64,000 nt of DNA from UBA8079 sp049601915 (GTDB taxonomy: Bacteria > Pseudomonadota > Alphaproteobacteria > UBA6615). A program made the position numbers and the translations under genes. Positions 33,959 through 42,317 of this stretch are shown here, in pieces. Below the pieces are notes generated by a model, which saw only the letters and a list, made by a program, of their open reading frames with translations, did no database searches and was not told the DNA's origin. The DNA lies in contig JBMYRB010000002.1 in NCBI GenBank assembly GCA_049601915.1, positions 248,001 through 312,000 on the forward strand, written 5' to 3'. Position 1 is the stretch's first letter, and every line of letters begins with the position of its first letter.

Positions 33959-34169
33959 ATTTTTCAGGCGCCTTCGGACACGGCGAATGGTGGGGATGGC
34001 GGCAAATGCCGCGCGGGGGCACGCGGCGGCAACATGCCGGTCCCCCTGCGGGCCGTCAACGCCTACTTCTGGGGGTTTTCCACCGCGGATTCACAGGGGT
34101 TTCGAGACCCCCTGCTGTTGACCGTGCGACTCGCGCCCGCGTACGATGCGCACCGTTGGAGTCAGGGTC

Positions 34170-34412
34170 ATGTCAAAACTCAATAATGCGAACGAACGCC
34201 TCGATGCGGCACTGGCGCAGCTTGAAGCTGCGATCACGAAGCGGCGTGACGAAGATGGTCAGGCTGCCGGTGCCGCCGCGCACAATGCGTGCCTGCAGGA
34301 CGAGCTCACGCAATTACGTGCGGACTTTGTGACCCTGCAGGAAACGTCGGGCACGGTTTCGAGCCGCCTCGACGATGCAGTGGGCCGTATACGAAACATG
34401 CTCGCGGAATAG
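34170..34412 (+). CDS. DUF4164 family protein
   Basis: An 80-residue coiled-coil protein (LNNANERLDAALAQLEAAI, then LQDELTQLRADF and VSSRLDDAVGRIRNMLAE). GGAG lies eight bases ahead of ATG 34170. It is 12 bases upstream of zapA, as is usual in alphaproteobacteria, and may help in division, but its function is not established. Confidence 0.75.
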   Translation: MSKLNNANERLDAALAQLEAAITKRRDEDGQAAGAAAHNACLQDELTQLRADFVTLQETSGTVSSRLDDAVGRIRNMLAE

Positions 34413-34424
34413 CAGGGACACAAA

Positions 34425-34766
34425 GTGGCGCAGGTCGAGATCAAAATTAACGGGCGGGACTATCGCATTGCGTGCGAGGACGGTCAGGAAGCCCATCTTT
34501 CGAACCTGGCCAAGTATCTTGACGGCAAGGTGAATGAACTTGTCGAGGAAGTGGGCCAGATCGGCGATACCAGCCTGATGGTCATGGCCGGCCTGTTGAT
34601 CACTGACGAATTGTCAGACACCCGCGATGAACTTGAAGAGGCGCGCAACGAAACGGCCCGCGAAACCCAATCCGCCATCGACACGACCGAAGAACGGGTC
34701 GCCGCGCAGGTCGATGACCTGTCCGAGCGGATCGAAAAGCTTGCCGCCGTCCTCGCAGAAGGTTGA
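34425..34766 (+). CDS. zapA: Cell division protein ZapA
   Basis: 113 aa. The N-terminal globular part (VEIKINGRDYRIACEDGQEAHLSNLAKYLD) matches ZapA, and the C-terminal half is the dimerising coiled coil. It bundles FtsZ at the division site. The start is GTG 34425, after AGGGA. The zapA-6S RNA-cyclo-ligase order is widely conserved in proteobacteria. Confidence 0.9.
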   Translation: MAQVEIKINGRDYRIACEDGQEAHLSNLAKYLDGKVNELVEEVGQIGDTSLMVMAGLLITDELSDTRDELEEARNETARETQSAIDTTEERVAAQVDDLSERIEKLAAVLAEG

Positions 34767-34796
34767 GGGTTGCCGCAGCTTTGATGTCGCCCGCGG

Positions 34797-34825
34797 TTGC
34801 AGACCGGGCAGTGCAAGCCTAGTTT
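34797..34825 (+). promoter_or_regulatory. Candidate promoter of 6S RNA
   Basis: TTGCAG (34797-34802), a 17-base spacer and TAGTTT (34820-34825). The predicted start at about 34832 coincides with the first base of the closing stem of the 6S RNA. Confidence 0.5.
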
Positions 34826-34831
34826 CATAGA

Positions 34832-35003
34832 TGGACGGTCCGCTGGGTGTCGCGTAAGGCGGCAATTAGTCCCGGAGACCTTACTAATCCACTAGGGAGC
34901 TGTCCCTGCCGGGATCGAGGTTCCGGTACTTACGGCGCCCACCTGCTTTTAGCAGGTCTCGGTGGACTTCCCGTTCGTCTACCTTCACTTGGCACCGTCC
35001 ACT
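34832..35003 (+). ncRNA. ssrS: 6S RNA
   Basis: The gap between zapA and the cyclo-ligase gene, where 6S RNA lies in most proteobacteria, holds a non-coding RNA about 170 bases long. TGGACGGT (34832-34839) pairs perfectly with ACCGTCCA (34994-35001), closing a long rod. Inside, CACCTGCT/AGCAGGT forms a terminal-type hairpin at 34941-34957. 6S RNA mimics an open promoter and sequesters the sigma70 holoenzyme in stationary phase. Ends are set by the closing stem and are approximate. Confidence 0.75.
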
Positions 35004-35082
35004 TTCATCCTGCACCCGGGCCCGTTGAAAGGCTTCTCCGATCAGTAATTCGACTAGCGATATCGAAGCGCGCAAGTTCGAT

Positions 35083-35634
35083 GTGCGTGCCGCGGCGCGT
35101 GACGCGCGTGATGCGTTGGCGGCAGGCCTGGGGGCCGCCGCTGCAACAGGAATCGCTGCGCGGTTTATGTCATCGCCGCTGGCGGAAAATGCTGTCGTAT
35201 CCGGTTACATGCCGATGCGCAGCGAGATCGATCCGCGCTTGCTGATGGATCGTCTTGCTGCGGCGGGCTCCACCTTGTGTCTGCCGGATGTCGTGGCCGA
35301 GGGAACGCCGCTGGAATTCCGGCGCTGGATGCCCGACGACCCGCTGGAGACGGGGCGCTATGGCATTTCCGTGCCGGTACCGGGGGCCGACGTGCTGGTG
35401 CCGGGTCTGGTGCTGGTGCCGCTGCTGGCTTTTGATCGGCAGGGCCATCGGATGGGTTATGGCGGCGGATACTATGATCGCACTATTGCCCGTTTGCGGG
35501 ATGAGGGCGATGTTCTGGCGGTGGGGCTTGCCTTTTCAGGCCAGGTCCGCGACGACTTGCCCGTGGCGCCGCATGACATGCGGCTCGATTGGATTGTCAC
35601 CGAATCCGCCGCGCTGCCCGTTGGGGAACTTTAG
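35083..35634 (+). CDS. 5-formyltetrahydrofolate cyclo-ligase
   Basis: 183 aa. It carries the ATP-binding and substrate motifs of the family: GYMPMRSEIDPR and the C-terminal LLAFDRQGHRMGYGGGYYDRT. It converts 5-formyl-THF to methenyl-THF. GTG 35083 is the only usual start near the N-terminal basic helix; no upstream start codon is present in frame and no strong ribosome site is seen, so the exact start is uncertain. The place after 6S RNA is typical (E. coli ygfA/fau). Confidence 0.9.
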   Translation: MRAAARDARDALAAGLGAAAATGIAARFMSSPLAENAVVSGYMPMRSEIDPRLLMDRLAAAGSTLCLPDVVAEGTPLEFRRWMPDDPLETGRYGISVPVPGADVLVPGLVLVPLLAFDRQGHRMGYGGGYYDRTIARLRDEGDVLAVGLAFSGQVRDDLPVAPHDMRLDWIVTESAALPVGEL

Positions 35635-35659
35635 CGTCGCGGACGTGTAGGAATTTGTA

Positions 35660-36502
35660 ATGAAGATTCTGTTTTGCGGAGACTTGGTGGGCCGCGCTGG
35701 CCGCGATGTGGTGCTGGAGCATCTACCTGCACTGCGCGCCGATCTGGGGCTGGATTTTGTGGTCGTGAATGCCGAGAACGCGGCGCATGGTTTCGGTCTG
35801 ACACAAAAGATCTGCGAGGAACTGTTCGAGGCCGGCGCCGACGCAATCACCACAGGCAACCATGCCTGGGACCAGCGCGAGATCATTCCGTTCATCGACG
35901 CCGACCATCGTGTGCTCCGCCCGTTGAACTATACCAGGGGCACTCCGGGGCGCGGCGCGTCGGTGGTCAAGGCACGCGACGGTCGGTCGGTGCTCGTGGT
36001 CAATGTGATGTGCCGGCTTTTCATGGAACTGCTCGACGACCCGTTCGTCGCCGTCGACGAGGCGTTGAACAACCATCCGATCGGCAACGCGGTTGATGCC
36101 GTCCTCATCGATGTGCATGGCGAGGCCACGTCGGAGAAAATGGCGCTCGGCCATGTCTGTGACGGCCGGGCGAGCCTGGTTGTCGGCACGCACACGCATA
36201 TTCCGACCGCCGACGCACAAGTGTTGCCCGGCGGCACGGCCTACCAATCGGATGCGGGCATGTGTGGCGATTATGATTCCGTCATCGGCATGCGCAAAGA
36301 AACCGCGATCACCAAGTTCCGGACCAAGATCGTGACCGAGCGCCTGTCGCCGGCGCGCGGGCCGGCCAGCCTGTGCGGTGTCTATGTCGAGACCGATGAT
36401 GCCACGGGCCTGGCAGCCCGTGTCGCACCCGTGGTTTTGGGTGGCCGGCTGCATCCCGCCTGGCCAGATTTCCTGCCGCCACGCGTAACAATCGCCGAAT
36501 AG
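35660..36502 (+). CDS. YmdB-family (TIGR00282) metallophosphoesterase
   Basis: 280 aa. The dinuclear metal site is visible as GDLVGRAGR, NAENAAHG, TGNHAWDQ, DVHGEATSEK and GTHTHIPTAD. In Bacillus the homologue YmdB hydrolyses cyclic nucleotides and influences biofilm choices. It starts 25 bases after the cyclo-ligase gene, so the two are likely co-transcribed. Confidence 0.92.
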   Translation: MKILFCGDLVGRAGRDVVLEHLPALRADLGLDFVVVNAENAAHGFGLTQKICEELFEAGADAITTGNHAWDQREIIPFIDADHRVLRPLNYTRGTPGRGASVVKARDGRSVLVVNVMCRLFMELLDDPFVAVDEALNNHPIGNAVDAVLIDVHGEATSEKMALGHVCDGRASLVVGTHTHIPTADAQVLPGGTAYQSDAGMCGDYDSVIGMRKETAITKFRTKIVTERLSPARGPASLCGVYVETDDATGLAARVAPVVLGGRLHPAWPDFLPPRVTIAE

Positions 36503-36677
36503 CGGCATGTAAACAGGGCGTCGCAGCGGAAAACAGGGCTTCTCGACGCGGGCGACAATCCGGTAAACCAAGTCATCAGGATTGCAGCGAACCCTGCATG
36601 CGGCGCCGTGGCGCGGTTGTGGGTGGATTGGGCTGTGTGGATCAATTTGTACTTGCTGACATTCGGAGTGCTCGGGC

Positions 36678-37424
36678 ATGGCAGGCCATTCCCAATTTAA
36701 GAACATCATGCACCGCAAGGGTGCGCAGGATGCCAAGCGGGCGAAGGCATTTGCGAAATTGGCGCGCGAAATCGAAGTCGCGGCGCGCAGCAGCCCGGAT
36801 CCGGACCAGAACCCGCGTCTGCGGACAGCGATCGCGGCCGCGCGTGGCCAGAATATGCCCAATGACCGCATCAAGCGCGCCATCGACAAGGCGACTGGCG
36901 GCGGCGATGCAGACAATTACGAAGAAATTCGTTACGAGGGCTACGGCCCGGGCGGGGTCGCCGTGATCGTGGAAGCCCTGACCAACAACCGCAACCGGAC
37001 CGCGTCGGAAGTGCGCTCTGCGTTCGCTAAACATGGCGGCAACCTTGGCGAGACCAACTCCGTGGCATTCATGTTCGATCAGATCGGACAAATCCTCTAC
37101 CCGGCCGACGTGGCAAATGCCGATGACATGTTCGAGGCGGCGCTGGAAGCCGGTGCTGCGGATGCGGCCAGCGCCGACAGCGGGCATGACATCACCTGCG
37201 CACCCGACGATTTCGGCCAGGTTGTCGAGGCGCTCGATGGTCGTTTCGGCGCGCCGGAATCGGCGAGCCTGACATGGAAAGCGCAAACGTCGGTCGATCT
37301 GAATGCGGATACCGCGCGCACACTGCTGAAGCTCATCGACACGCTTGACGACAACGACGATGTGCAACGGGTTTCGGCCAATTTCGAAGTTAGTGACGAT
37401 GTTATGGCGGAACTCACGGTCTGA
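36678..37424 (+). CDS. YebC/PmpR family protein
   Basis: 248 aa. It starts with the hallmark MAGHSQFKNIMHRKGAQDAKRAK and keeps GPGGVAVIVEALTDN-like (here EALTNNRNRTASEVR). Members are DNA-binding regulators or translation factors acting at polyproline stalls. It precedes ruvC by 36 bases, the common yebC-ruvCAB order. Confidence 0.94.
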   Translation: MAGHSQFKNIMHRKGAQDAKRAKAFAKLAREIEVAARSSPDPDQNPRLRTAIAAARGQNMPNDRIKRAIDKATGGGDADNYEEIRYEGYGPGGVAVIVEALTNNRNRTASEVRSAFAKHGGNLGETNSVAFMFDQIGQILYPADVANADDMFEAALEAGAADAASADSGHDITCAPDDFGQVVEALDGRFGAPESASLTWKAQTSVDLNADTARTLLKLIDTLDDNDDVQRVSANFEVSDDVMAELTV

Positions 37425-37460
37425 CATGCTTGGCGGACCAACCGGCACCGGGGACTGAAT

Positions 37461-37952
37461 ATGAGGCTGTTGGGCGTCGATCCAGGTCTGCGTTTTACCG
37501 GTTGGGGCGTGGTCGATATGGACGGGAACCGTCTGCGCCACGTTGCCAACGGTGTCGTGAAATCGGGCAAGGGCGAGCTCGCCGAGCGCCTAGTGCGGCT
37601 CCATCAGGGATTGAATGAGGTGGTGAGCGCCCACCGACCCGACAGCGCGGCCATCGAAGAAACATTCGTCAACAAGGACGGCCAGTCCACGCTCAAGCTG
37701 GGCCAGGCGCGCGGCATCGCGCTGCTGGTACCGGCGCTGGCGGGTATTCCTGTCGCCGAATATGCCGCCAACAGTGTCAAAAAATCCGTGGTTGGTTATG
37801 GCCATGCGAACAAGGATCAGATCGCTCATATGATCGACGTTTTGCTGCCCGGCGCGCTTGTCGAATCCCCCGATGCCGCCGACGCGCTCGCGGTCGCCAT
37901 CTGTCACGCACATCTTATGAACGCGCAGGCGATTTATGAGGCCGCCCAGTGA
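37461..37952 (+). CDS. ruvC: Holliday junction resolvase RuvC
   Basis: 163 aa RNase H-fold nuclease. The acidic residues are in LGVDPGLRFTGWG, AAIEETFVNKDG and DAADALAVAICH. It cuts Holliday junctions as a dimer with RuvAB. Its TGA overlaps the GTG start of ruvA. Confidence 0.96.
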   Translation: MRLLGVDPGLRFTGWGVVDMDGNRLRHVANGVVKSGKGELAERLVRLHQGLNEVVSAHRPDSAAIEETFVNKDGQSTLKLGQARGIALLVPALAGIPVAEYAANSVKKSVVGYGHANKDQIAHMIDVLLPGALVESPDAADALAVAICHAHLMNAQAIYEAAQ

Positions 37953-38581
37953 TCGCGCGCCTGAAAGGGATTCTCGACGAGATTGGTCCGGACTGGATCG
38001 TGATCGACGTTGCGGGCGTGGGATACCAGGTATTCTGCCCCGCCCGGGTCATCGCCGCGCAGCCCGGCGTGGGCGAGCCGCTGTCCCTGCATATCGAGAC
38101 CCATGTCCGCGAGGATCATATTCATCTGTTCGGCTTCGCATCCGCGCGTGAACGTGAGTGTTTCCGGATGCTGACCACCGTCCAGGGCGTCGGCGCCAAG
38201 GTTGGCCTGGGGATATTGGGCACGCTGTCTGTCGATGATCTGACGACTGCAATTGTGGCCGAGGACAAGGCATTACTCACCCGCGCCGATGGTGTTGGGC
38301 CGCGGCTGGCCGCGCGTCTCATGACCGAGTTGAAGGACAAGATATTTTCACTGAGCGGTGAGTTCGCGCCGTCACCGACGGCGCGCGTGCCGGCCGTCGC
38401 CGGCGCAGATGCCGAGATGGCCGACGATACGGTCTCGGCGGACGCTGTCTCGGCGCTGGTCAATCTGGGCTATGGCCGTGCCGAGGCCTACGGCGCGGTT
38501 CAGCGCGCGGTCCAAGCCATCGGTGATGCATCCGATCTCGATCAGCTCATCCCGGCCGCCCTCAAGGAGTTGAGCCAGTGA
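37949..38581 (+). CDS. ruvA: Holliday junction DNA helicase subunit RuvA
   Basis: 210 aa. It begins IARLKGILDEIGPDWIVIDVAGVGYQV and has the two helix-hairpin-helix motifs (TVQGVGAKVGLGIL, RADGVGPRLAARL), with a short C-terminal domain that touches RuvB. GTG 37949 overlaps ruvC's stop, and its own TGA overlaps ruvB's GTG. Confidence 0.96.
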   Translation: MIARLKGILDEIGPDWIVIDVAGVGYQVFCPARVIAAQPGVGEPLSLHIETHVREDHIHLFGFASARERECFRMLTTVQGVGAKVGLGILGTLSVDDLTTAIVAEDKALLTRADGVGPRLAARLMTELKDKIFSLSGEFAPSPTARVPAVAGADAEMADDTVSADAVSALVNLGYGRAEAYGAVQRAVQAIGDASDLDQLIPAALKELSQ

Positions 38582-39678
38582 GCGACGGCATTGAAGCTTC
38601 TCCTGCCGATCGATTGGTCGATCCGGCCCTTCGAGACGACGACCGTGTCGATACGGCCCTGCGCCCGCAGGAGCTGGACGGGTTCATTGGCCAGGCGGCG
38701 GTGCGCGAGAATCTGTCGGTATTCATTGCCGCGGCAAGGCAACGTGGTGAGGCGATCGATCATGTGCTGTTTCACGGCCCGCCCGGTCTGGGCAAGACCA
38801 CGCTGGCGAGGATCGTGTCTCAGGAACTGGGTGTCGGGTTCCGTGCGACGTCCGGGCCGGTCATCACCAAGGCCGGAGACCTGGCGGCAGTTTTAACCAA
38901 CCTGCAGCCGCGCGATGTGTTGTTCGTCGACGAAATTCACCGCCTCAACCCCGCGGTCGAGGAAGTGCTGTACCCCGCCATGGAGGACGGTGAACTCGAT
39001 TTGATCATCGGGGAGGGGCCGGCCGCCCGCTCGGTTCGGATCGAATTGCCGCCGTTCACGCTTGTGGGTGCCACCACACGGCTCGGCCTGCTGACCACGC
39101 CGCTGCGCGAGCGTTTCGGCATCAATCTTCGGCTGGAATTCTATACGCCTGAAGACCTGACGACGATCGTGCGCCGGGCTGCCGCATTGCTCGAGCTGGA
39201 GATGAGCGAGGACGGTGCGACGGAGGTCGCCCGGCGCGCCCGCGGCACGCCGCGCATCGCCGGGCGCCTGCTTCGGCGGGTGCGTGATTTTGCGCTCGTG
39301 GAAAACAGTCTACCGGTCGATCGCAAGGTTGCCGATCATGCCTTGTCGCGGCTCGATGTGGATGACCGTGGACTCGATACGATGGATCGGCGCTACCTGC
39401 GGCACATCGCAGAAGTGCATTTCGGCGGGCCGGTCGGCATCGATACGCTTGCCGCCGCGCTCTCCGAGGAGCGCGATACGCTTGAGGATGTCGTTGAGCC
39501 ATATCTTATCCAGCAGGGCTTCATTCAACGTACGCCACGGGGGCGTATGCTGACGCCGCGCGCCTACGGGCATCTGGGGCTAGATGTTCCCAAAGGGACC
39601 CAAGACGACCTTTTGACCGGCCATACGGTTGCCACAAATGACGCCCAGACTCCCGACGTTGAAGATGACGGAACCTGA
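38578..39678 (+). CDS. ruvB: Holliday junction DNA helicase subunit RuvB
   Basis: 366 aa AAA+ motor. Walker A GPPGLGKTTLA, Walker B FVDEIHRL, and the C-terminal winged helix (IQQGFIQRTPRGRMLTPRAY) are all present. A 25-residue acidic tail follows the usual end. The GTG start overlaps the ruvA stop as GTGA. Confidence 0.96.
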   Translation: MSDGIEASPADRLVDPALRDDDRVDTALRPQELDGFIGQAAVRENLSVFIAAARQRGEAIDHVLFHGPPGLGKTTLARIVSQELGVGFRATSGPVITKAGDLAAVLTNLQPRDVLFVDEIHRLNPAVEEVLYPAMEDGELDLIIGEGPAARSVRIELPPFTLVGATTRLGLLTTPLRERFGINLRLEFYTPEDLTTIVRRAAALLELEMSEDGATEVARRARGTPRIAGRLLRRVRDFALVENSLPVDRKVADHALSRLDVDDRGLDTMDRRYLRHIAEVHFGGPVGIDTLAAALSEERDTLEDVVEPYLIQQGFIQRTPRGRMLTPRAYGHLGLDVPKGTQDDLLTGHTVATNDAQTPDVEDDGT

Positions 39679-39682
39679 AGCC

Positions 39683-40159
39683 ATGAACGAAAAGGCGACG
39701 GCGCACGCCGATGTTTCGGGATGGTTTAAAGGTTTCCGCCATGTGTATCCGGTGCGGGTTTATTACGAAGACACTGACGCGGCCGGGATTGTTTACCACG
39801 CCAATTACCTCCGATTTGCGGAGCGGGCGCGGACGGAGATGATGAGATGTCTGGGGACCGAACACCGATCGTTGATGCAAAGCGATGGCGTCGCATTTGC
39901 AGTGCGCAGCCTCGACACGGAGTTTTTTCAGCCCGCCCGGCTGGACGACGCGTTGACGCTCGAAACCTGCGTCGACGCGGTGGGTGGCGCGAGCATGCGG
40001 TTAACTCAAACCGTGATGGGACCCACCGAGGAAGACGGGGGTCCTGTCATGTTGGTGCGGATGGCCGTATGGCTGGCGTGCATCGATGGGCGATTGCGGC
40101 CGGCAAGGTTGCCGGGGCCGGTACGGGCCGCATTGACGGAATTAGTGAAAGTTCAATGA
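39683..40159 (+). CDS. ybgC: Tol-Pal-associated acyl-CoA thioesterase YbgC
   Basis: 158 aa hot-dog thioesterase. The YbgC signature YYEDTDAAGIVYHANYLRFAERAR is present with the catalytic Asp. It is the first gene of the tol-pal cluster and probably acts on short-chain or phospholipid-linked acyl-CoA/ACP. ATG 39683, five bases past ruvB, is preferred; ATG 39665 would overlap ruvB and has no ribosome site at a usable distance. Confidence 0.93.
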   Translation: MNEKATAHADVSGWFKGFRHVYPVRVYYEDTDAAGIVYHANYLRFAERARTEMMRCLGTEHRSLMQSDGVAFAVRSLDTEFFQPARLDDALTLETCVDAVGGASMRLTQTVMGPTEEDGGPVMLVRMAVWLACIDGRLRPARLPGPVRAALTELVKVQ

Positions 40160-40221
40160 GCGCCGCGTCGGCCTGGACGCGGTCTCGAATGACAGAACAA
40201 TAGCGAGAGGGATTTCGTCCC

Positions 40222-40953
40222 ATGGAATCCAATATTGTCGAAACGATCGCGGTGACCGGGGGCGCCGGGATTGCAGATTTTTCAGTATACGGACTGTTTT
40301 TGCGCTCCGACCTCGTCATCAAATTCGTCATGATTATCCTGTTCGTGGCGTCGTTCTGGTCATGGACCATCATCGTGGACAAGTGGATCAAGCTGCGTCG
40401 GCTGTCGACGTATGCGGCGCGCTTCGAGGAGAACTTCTGGTCCGGCGGTTCGCTGGAAGAGCTTTATGAACGCCTGGGCAACAAGCCGTCAGACCCCATG
40501 GCCGCGGTGTTTGCGGCGGCCATGTCGGAATGGCGACGAAGTTCGTCGCGCGGTCTGGCGGCGACGGATGCGTTGCGGGCCAACCTGCAGGAACGGATCG
40601 AGCGGGTGATGGAAGTATCTCTGACCCGTGAAATGGAGCGCATCGAACGCTACATGGTCTTTCTGGCATCGGCCGGGGCGACGGCCCCGTTTATCGGCCT
40701 GTTCGGCACAGTGTGGGGCATCATGAACAGTTTCCAGGCGATTGCCTTGGCGAAGGATACGAATCTCGCCGTGGTCGCGCCGGGTCTTGCGGAAGCGCTG
40801 TTCACGACGGCCATGGGCCTGATCGTCGCCATCCCGTCGGTTGCGGCTTACAACAAGTTCAGCTCCGATATGGGCCGCTATTCCCAGCGGCTCGAGGGAT
40901 TCGCCGCCGAATTCAGCGCCATCCTGTCGCGTCAGCTTGAGGAGACGAAATAG
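40222..40953 (+). CDS. tolQ: Tol-Pal system proton channel subunit TolQ
   Basis: 243 aa inner-membrane protein with three helices (about 31-53, 147-170, 182-205). The pore blocks APFIGLFGTVWGIMNSF and GLAEALFTTAMGLIVAIPSV are those of TolQ. With TolR it forms the proton-driven stator. It is followed by tolR after two bases. Confidence 0.95.
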   Translation: MESNIVETIAVTGGAGIADFSVYGLFLRSDLVIKFVMIILFVASFWSWTIIVDKWIKLRRLSTYAARFEENFWSGGSLEELYERLGNKPSDPMAAVFAAAMSEWRRSSSRGLAATDALRANLQERIERVMEVSLTREMERIERYMVFLASAGATAPFIGLFGTVWGIMNSFQAIALAKDTNLAVVAPGLAEALFTTAMGLIVAIPSVAAYNKFSSDMGRYSQRLEGFAAEFSAILSRQLEETK

Positions 40954-40955
40954 GC

Positions 40956-41402
40956 ATGGCGCTCAACTCAGACAGTATGCGGCTGCGCCGCCGCTTGCGC
41001 GGCGGGCCGATGACCGAAATCAATGTCGCGCCTTTCGTTGATGTGATGCTGGTGCTGGTCGTGATCTTCATGATCGCCGCACCATTGCTGACGGTTGGCG
41101 TTCCGGTGGATCTGCCGAAAGCCGCGGTGGACCCGCTTAATGAGGATAAGGAACCGCTCATCATCACCGTGGATGCGGAAGGCCGCGTCTATCTGCAGGA
41201 ATCCGAGATCGAGGAGAATATTCTCATTCCCCGCTTGGTGGCCGTCTCGGAAACCAACCCGGAACTGCGCGTGTTCGTGCGTGGCGACAGGGCAATCAAC
41301 TACGGCCGCGTCATGGAAGTAATGGGAATGGTCTCCGAAGCGGGCTTCGCGAAAGTCGCGCTTATTGCCGAAGTTCCGATTCCGAATTCTCAGGCGCAGT
41401 AA
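40956..41402 (+). CDS. tolR: Tol-Pal system stator protein TolR
   Basis: 148 aa. One membrane helix (about residues 24-44, INVAPFVDVMLVLVVIFMIAAP) contains the essential Asp. The periplasmic domain follows. It pairs with TolQ and passes energy to TolA. Confidence 0.95.
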   Translation: MALNSDSMRLRRRLRGGPMTEINVAPFVDVMLVLVVIFMIAAPLLTVGVPVDLPKAAVDPLNEDKEPLIITVDAEGRVYLQESEIEENILIPRLVAVSETNPELRVFVRGDRAINYGRVMEVMGMVSEAGFAKVALIAEVPIPNSQAQ

Positions 41403-41423
41403 CGGGACGGTTGGCGATCGATC

Positions 41424-42314
41424 ATGCGGGTGAACTGGGCACATTTCAAAACGGCAGGCGCAATGTCGGCGGTAGCTCACTTGTCCGTTCTCGTCGTCGC
41501 CCAGTTCGGGTTGCCGTTTTTGTTTTCCCCACCGGAGGTGACCGCGACGGTAATCCCGGTCGAGGTGGTGCGCATCGACGATGTGACACGCCCGCCCGCC
41601 GCCGCAACACCGGAGCCGGACCCCGAACCGACCCGGACCGCGTCCCCACAGCCGCCGCCGAAGCCGCCCCAGCCTGTGCCCGAGCCGCCCCGGAAGGCGC
41701 CATCGGAGGAGAAGGTGGCCGCGCTCCCCGAGCCGGCGCCGCCGGCAATCAAGCCCGCACCGCCCAAGGAAAAGACGCCCGAACCCAAACCGGACCCGGC
41801 GCCGCAGATTGCCAAGGTCCAGCCGAAGGCCAAACCGAAGCCGCCTGCGCCATCACGGAGTTTAGACAACATCCTCAAGGATCTCGCGGCCGAAGAAAAA
41901 CCGGTGAAGACCTCCGAGCGCGCGCGCAAGCCGGAGATGGTGCGTGAGAAGGGCAAAGAGGCCCCGCAACAATCGCAGATCGCCGAGCATGCGACGATTG
42001 CCGAACTCGACCTGCTGCGTCAGCTGATCCGCCAGCAGATCGGTCAATGCTGGAACCCGCCGGTCGGCGCGCGCGACGCGGAAGACCTGATTGTCACGGT
42101 TCTGATCAGGGTCGATCCGCATGGTTTGGTGCGCGAGGCCACCGTGGTTGATGCGCCGCTGATGGGGCTCGATCGCTATTTTCAGGCTGCCGCCGAATCC
42201 GCGCGTCGAGCCGTATTGAATGACAGATGCCAGCCGCTGCAATTGCCGGCGGACAAGTACGAAATATGGAAAGAAATCCGTTTCAACTTCGACCCTAGTA
42301 AAATGTTGAGCTAG
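41424..42314 (+). CDS. tolA: Cell envelope integrity protein TolA (TonB-like C-terminus)
   Basis: 296 aa. An N-terminal helix (about 9-34) anchors it in the inner membrane. A Pro/Glu/Lys-rich linker (about 50-145) replaces the long Ala/Lys helix of E. coli TolA. The C-terminal domain keeps LIRQQIGQCWNPPVGARDAEDLIVTV, the TolA/TonB fold that contacts Pal and TolB. The short linker and strong proline content are typical of alphaproteobacteria; polyproline runs make EF-P dependence likely. Confidence 0.9.
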   Translation: MRVNWAHFKTAGAMSAVAHLSVLVVAQFGLPFLFSPPEVTATVIPVEVVRIDDVTRPPAAATPEPDPEPTRTASPQPPPKPPQPVPEPPRKAPSEEKVAALPEPAPPAIKPAPPKEKTPEPKPDPAPQIAKVQPKAKPKPPAPSRSLDNILKDLAAEEKPVKTSERARKPEMVREKGKEAPQQSQIAEHATIAELDLLRQLIRQQIGQCWNPPVGARDAEDLIVTVLIRVDPHGLVREATVVDAPLMGLDRYFQAAAESARRAVLNDRCQPLQLPADKYEIWKEIRFNFDPSKMLS

Positions 42315-42317
42315 CCG

